A DNA stretch of 64,000 nt from NCBI GenBank assembly GCA_034769895.1, contig CM068369.1:424477479-424541478 (forward strand). The letters run 5' to 3'. This document shows positions 60,650-64,000 of this stretch, piece by piece. Made by a program: the position numbers and the translations under genes. Origin of the DNA: Magicicada septendecula. Lineage: Eukaryota > Arthropoda > Insecta > Hemiptera > Cicadidae. Numbering within the stretch: position 1 is the first letter of the stretch; each line of letters begins with the position of its first letter. Under the pieces are notes generated by a model. That model ran no database searches, was not told where the DNA came from, and was given only the letters and a program-made list of their open reading frames with translations.

Positions 60650-63600
60650 ACTGGGGGACGCGCCATGCGGTCGGCAGAACCGAAGCTGCACACGTAATTG
60701 TATCCATTCAAATATATTATTATTTTAAATAAAAAGGGGGTAATTTGTATGTGTGTGTGTGTGGGCAAACTGGGTAACTTTCTTTAAATTAAGAAATAAT
60801 ATAAGTAATAATGTCTGAGTAAATCTTTTGTTGTGGTGTAGATTTGAAAAGAAAATTAATAAAATGACATTACAAGTTTGAATAGAAACATTTGTGAAAC
60901 AAGTAAAATTAAAAGTAGTAAAAGGAAATCATAAATATAATGGTCTAATAAAATTTGAGTTGTTTTACATAAATGCGAGTTGAATATGTAACTGAGTTAA
61001 CCTTGAACCCTGCTTGTATTACGCCTTTCGTGCGACGGACTTTGTGTTGGAAGGTGAGTTATCCTGGGTAAGCAAATATTTAAATGGTATAAGTCTCTTA
61101 TTAATCTGAGTTAACACAGTTGGCGCATCTGAACGAGATCACTGGACTTCTCTGTTCGAGATCCCAACACCGAAAAGTCGAACAGATACGCACCACAGCG
61201 CACCTCCCTTCTAACATGTTTCCCCAAAAAATCCAAATCCCTGGCTTATATCATGCCAGATCCTCAACCGATATGTTCCCCCTTACATGCAAACTGTGTC
61301 GCCTTTGGCAAATACTGGGCGCATACATACACCTATAATATTTTCTAAACAAACTCATCCTTTAAAATTTAAGTACAAAATCAGATTGTATCAAAACAAA
61401 ACAAAATCTCTTATCTGAATGGATTAAATCTCTTTGTTATTATTACTGAAAACAAAACAAATAAATTGAATATTTAATTAAAACATGAACTGCCTTATCT
61501 TAACATTTGATTATACATATATCCTAAACAATATAATTCAATAACGCTTTAATACGCATAAACAATAATACAATCAGAATTAATACAAACATCAATTTGA
61601 TGGCAGGAACCAAAAACATTTTCTTTTTCTACCCCCCTTTTAATCCCTTAATCCCTGATACCCATTACATATGCATGTGTTATGCGCTAGGCTTCTTGGC
61701 CTTTTCCAGCCTCATCCTAGCCGTAAACCACATCTCCCTCGTGACCTGTAACTGGGTCACCACCCATCCACACTCACTATTACCCCCCCAGACTGTAGCG
61801 TCTAGTTGCTTTCACAAGGACTGATGCGGAAGTGGTGGACATTTTTTTCTTTTATTCCACCCCCATCCTTGCTTCGGCGTTACAATAAAATTCGGTATTA
61901 CACCTACTATTCTTGATTTATACACCCCTAATGGACTACCACCCCTATCTGGGTGAAAATAGCCCTGTTCCAAAATTTGGTAGATTCCCCAAAAAATAAC
62001 CCCCCTACTAAATCTAACAAACCACCGGGTTAACAAAATAAAACAAACCACAAGCCGGTTATATCAAGTAAAATTTATGATTTGCCATAATTAACTACTT
62101 TCACGGTCATGATCCGGTGAGGTCATGACCGCACTTAGGTGGAGAATCTACAGTTACAACATAAATTATAAATTGTCATTAATAAAATTTATATGAGCAA
62201 TAATATACACCTCTAAGTTTCCAGACACTATCTTAGCACAACCATTTCCTTTACAACATGAATATTTGTTTTCATCAATTATTATTTAATTTACAATTCC
62301 AATTTGAATTCCAATGAAAATAAAGTTAAGTTCATTATTAAAATCATCTTTTCTATTAATTTAATTACCAAATTAATTGACTTATATTTAATTTCTCAAA
62401 CTCTAAATTCATTATTTCAATCTTATTTGTTCGAAACAATTTCATTTGTTTTAATTACATTTTACAAAAGGACCCTACAAAAAATATTACCTCCATTCCA
62501 TCACAGGTGTTTCTTTTATTTCACAATAGGATTTTCCACTGGCAATGATTCAGCAGACTGCAACATTTTGTTATTGTCAATTCAGCATGCCTGTAGACAT
62601 TAGTCACAACATACAACACCCCTGTTTCCATCAACAGTGGTCTGCCAGACTGGTGTTATAAACACAGTTATAAACACTCCTTCAGTCTAAACATTCTGCT
62701 TACCTCACCTCTAATACCTGTACTTTTCTATAAATCTTTTAATGTTAACATATTTAACAAAGTCTATATATTACAGTTCAAGCCAAATATAATTTTAATT
62801 CATTAATAAAATTAACCTTTTTAAATTATTTGTTTAATTTGAAAATTCTTTAATAATCTCCACTCAAAACAGTTTAACTTTAATTACAGCTATATGAAGT
62901 TAATGTATAAAATATATAAAATTACAGTTCAATTTAAATAAAAATGAAGTTACACATCACCAGCCTTCATATTATTAAGTTACTCCAGGGACGACTCAAA
63001 TTTAATTTAATCTCTTTGTACATTCAAAACAATTTCCATTACTTTAATTACATTTATCAAAAAGATTCTAATTAGTCTAATATTTCAGTTTTTCTTAATA
63101 CTTCAATAAATTTTACAAACATTCCATTATTTGTTTCAAATCTCTCTTTAAATTCCTCCTCCACCATCGCATTCTTAATACCGTTATCCTCTACTCATAA
63201 CCTAACATAGCAGGTACCACAAAATAATAATTAAACCTTTTGGTTACATTGCTTTTGTTTCAAAATATTTTCAAAAATTATTTTTTTTTTCTCTAACTAC
63301 CCGTGAATAGGTTATATCTTATATGTACAGGATCATTGTTTATCGAGATGCGATTGAAGACGAACAGAACCCCACTTTTATGACAGTGAATAACTACCCT
63401 TCTAATGGTACTGAATTCTATACCTGTCGCCTTTTCCCGAAAATAATAAACAAACCACAACCACTAATCTACGACCTCATCTCAATAAACAATAATCCTA
63501 TTAGCTTATACAGAAAATTTGTTTATCTCGTTTGTCTACTCAGCCACAAAACTTCTCTACCAACTATCTAATTAAGGGATGAGTTTACAATTCGTGAATA

Positions 63601-64000
63601 ACACCAGTATTTAATTTTGAGGATTGCCCTAATGTATTGTTTAGAATTAAGGCAATCAAATGGTTCCAAAAAGTGTGCCAAATCTATGTAACTATTGTTT
63701 ATGTTTTCTCTAAGGGGAGGGTTAGGGAAATCGGGAAGATAAAAAGGGTAAGGATCATTTATAGGTCAAGAACTAGGACTAAAGGTAAGGACAAAACTTC
63801 CTCCGGAAATTAGGGTAAATGGAGAAAACCAAGGCTCGCGTGGAGAGGGGCGCGTCCCTGAAATAGATGAACCCCACTGGGACAAGTGGGGAACATCTAT
63901 CCGCTACCACTTACTGTTTTGTATTAACTTCCTAATTTTAGAGTTATTTAGTTTATATTCAATTACCAAATTTAATGTATTCAAACAACTTAACATTTAT
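60650..64000. repeat. Macrosatellite unit 9 (cut by the window end)
   Basis: This is the first 3351 bp of a monomer. It matches unit 8 for most of its length but carries a stretch of roughly 250-350 bp, around 62964-63222, with unit-1-type variants. The array continues beyond the window. Confidence 0.95.

Overview
This window is eukaryotic repetitive DNA, probably heterochromatin. It has no bacterial gene organisation, no operons and no conventional host gene. It consists of a long AT-rich tandem repeat (macrosatellite) with a monomer of about 4.71-4.74 kb, interrupted by about 24.4 kb made almost entirely of a tandem array of one Ty3/gypsy-type LTR retrotransposon. The host is most likely an invertebrate, perhaps an insect. 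This rests on the Ty3/gypsy pol architecture, the AT-rich background and a tRNA-Lys-like primer site, and the species cannot be fixed from the sequence.

Layout. Positions 1-9362 hold two monomers: unit 1 (1-4714) and unit 2 (4715-9362, broken at its end). Positions 9363-9603 are a 241-bp orphan segment that matches neither the monomer nor the element. From about 9604 to 33772 the retrotransposon runs head to tail as LTR-gag-pol-LTR-gag-pol-LTR-gag-pol-LTR-gag-(truncated pol), with one LTR shared at each boundary. The array period is 6797 bp, or 6775 bp where one 22-bp minisatellite unit is missing. Satellite resumes at 33774, inside a monomer, and continues to the end: unit 3 (partial, 33774-36984), units 4 to 8 (starting at 36985, 41717, 46449, 51187 and 55919) and unit 9 (60650-64000, cut by the window end).

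Retrotransposon. Gag (409 aa) has an N-terminal coiled coil and a retrotransposon-gag core but no CCHC zinc knuckle. Pol lies in the -1 frame relative to gag and carries protease, reverse transcriptase, RNase H and integrase with a GPY/F-like C-terminus. A textbook -1 frameshift signal joins them: an A-AAA-AAC slippery heptamer in the gag frame, a 9-nt spacer, then a perfect 7-bp hairpin. The long LTR (about 1.46 kb) carries a TATA box, a 22-bp minisatellite near the expected transcription start, a duplicated segment of about 95 bp and an AATAAA signal. No env gene is seen. The three full copies have intact reading frames and differ at very few bases, so the amplification is recent. The fourth copy is cut inside pol just after the protease.

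Satellite. Monomers are roughly 97-99% alike by eye and fall into subtypes, with diagnostic indels, private variants shared by neighbours, and a mosaic unit that suggests gene conversion. The monomer contains a probable decayed coding fragment on the minus strand. One of its stop codons is polymorphic between units (TGG in unit 1, TAG in units 2-8). The monomer otherwise shows no recognisable gene.
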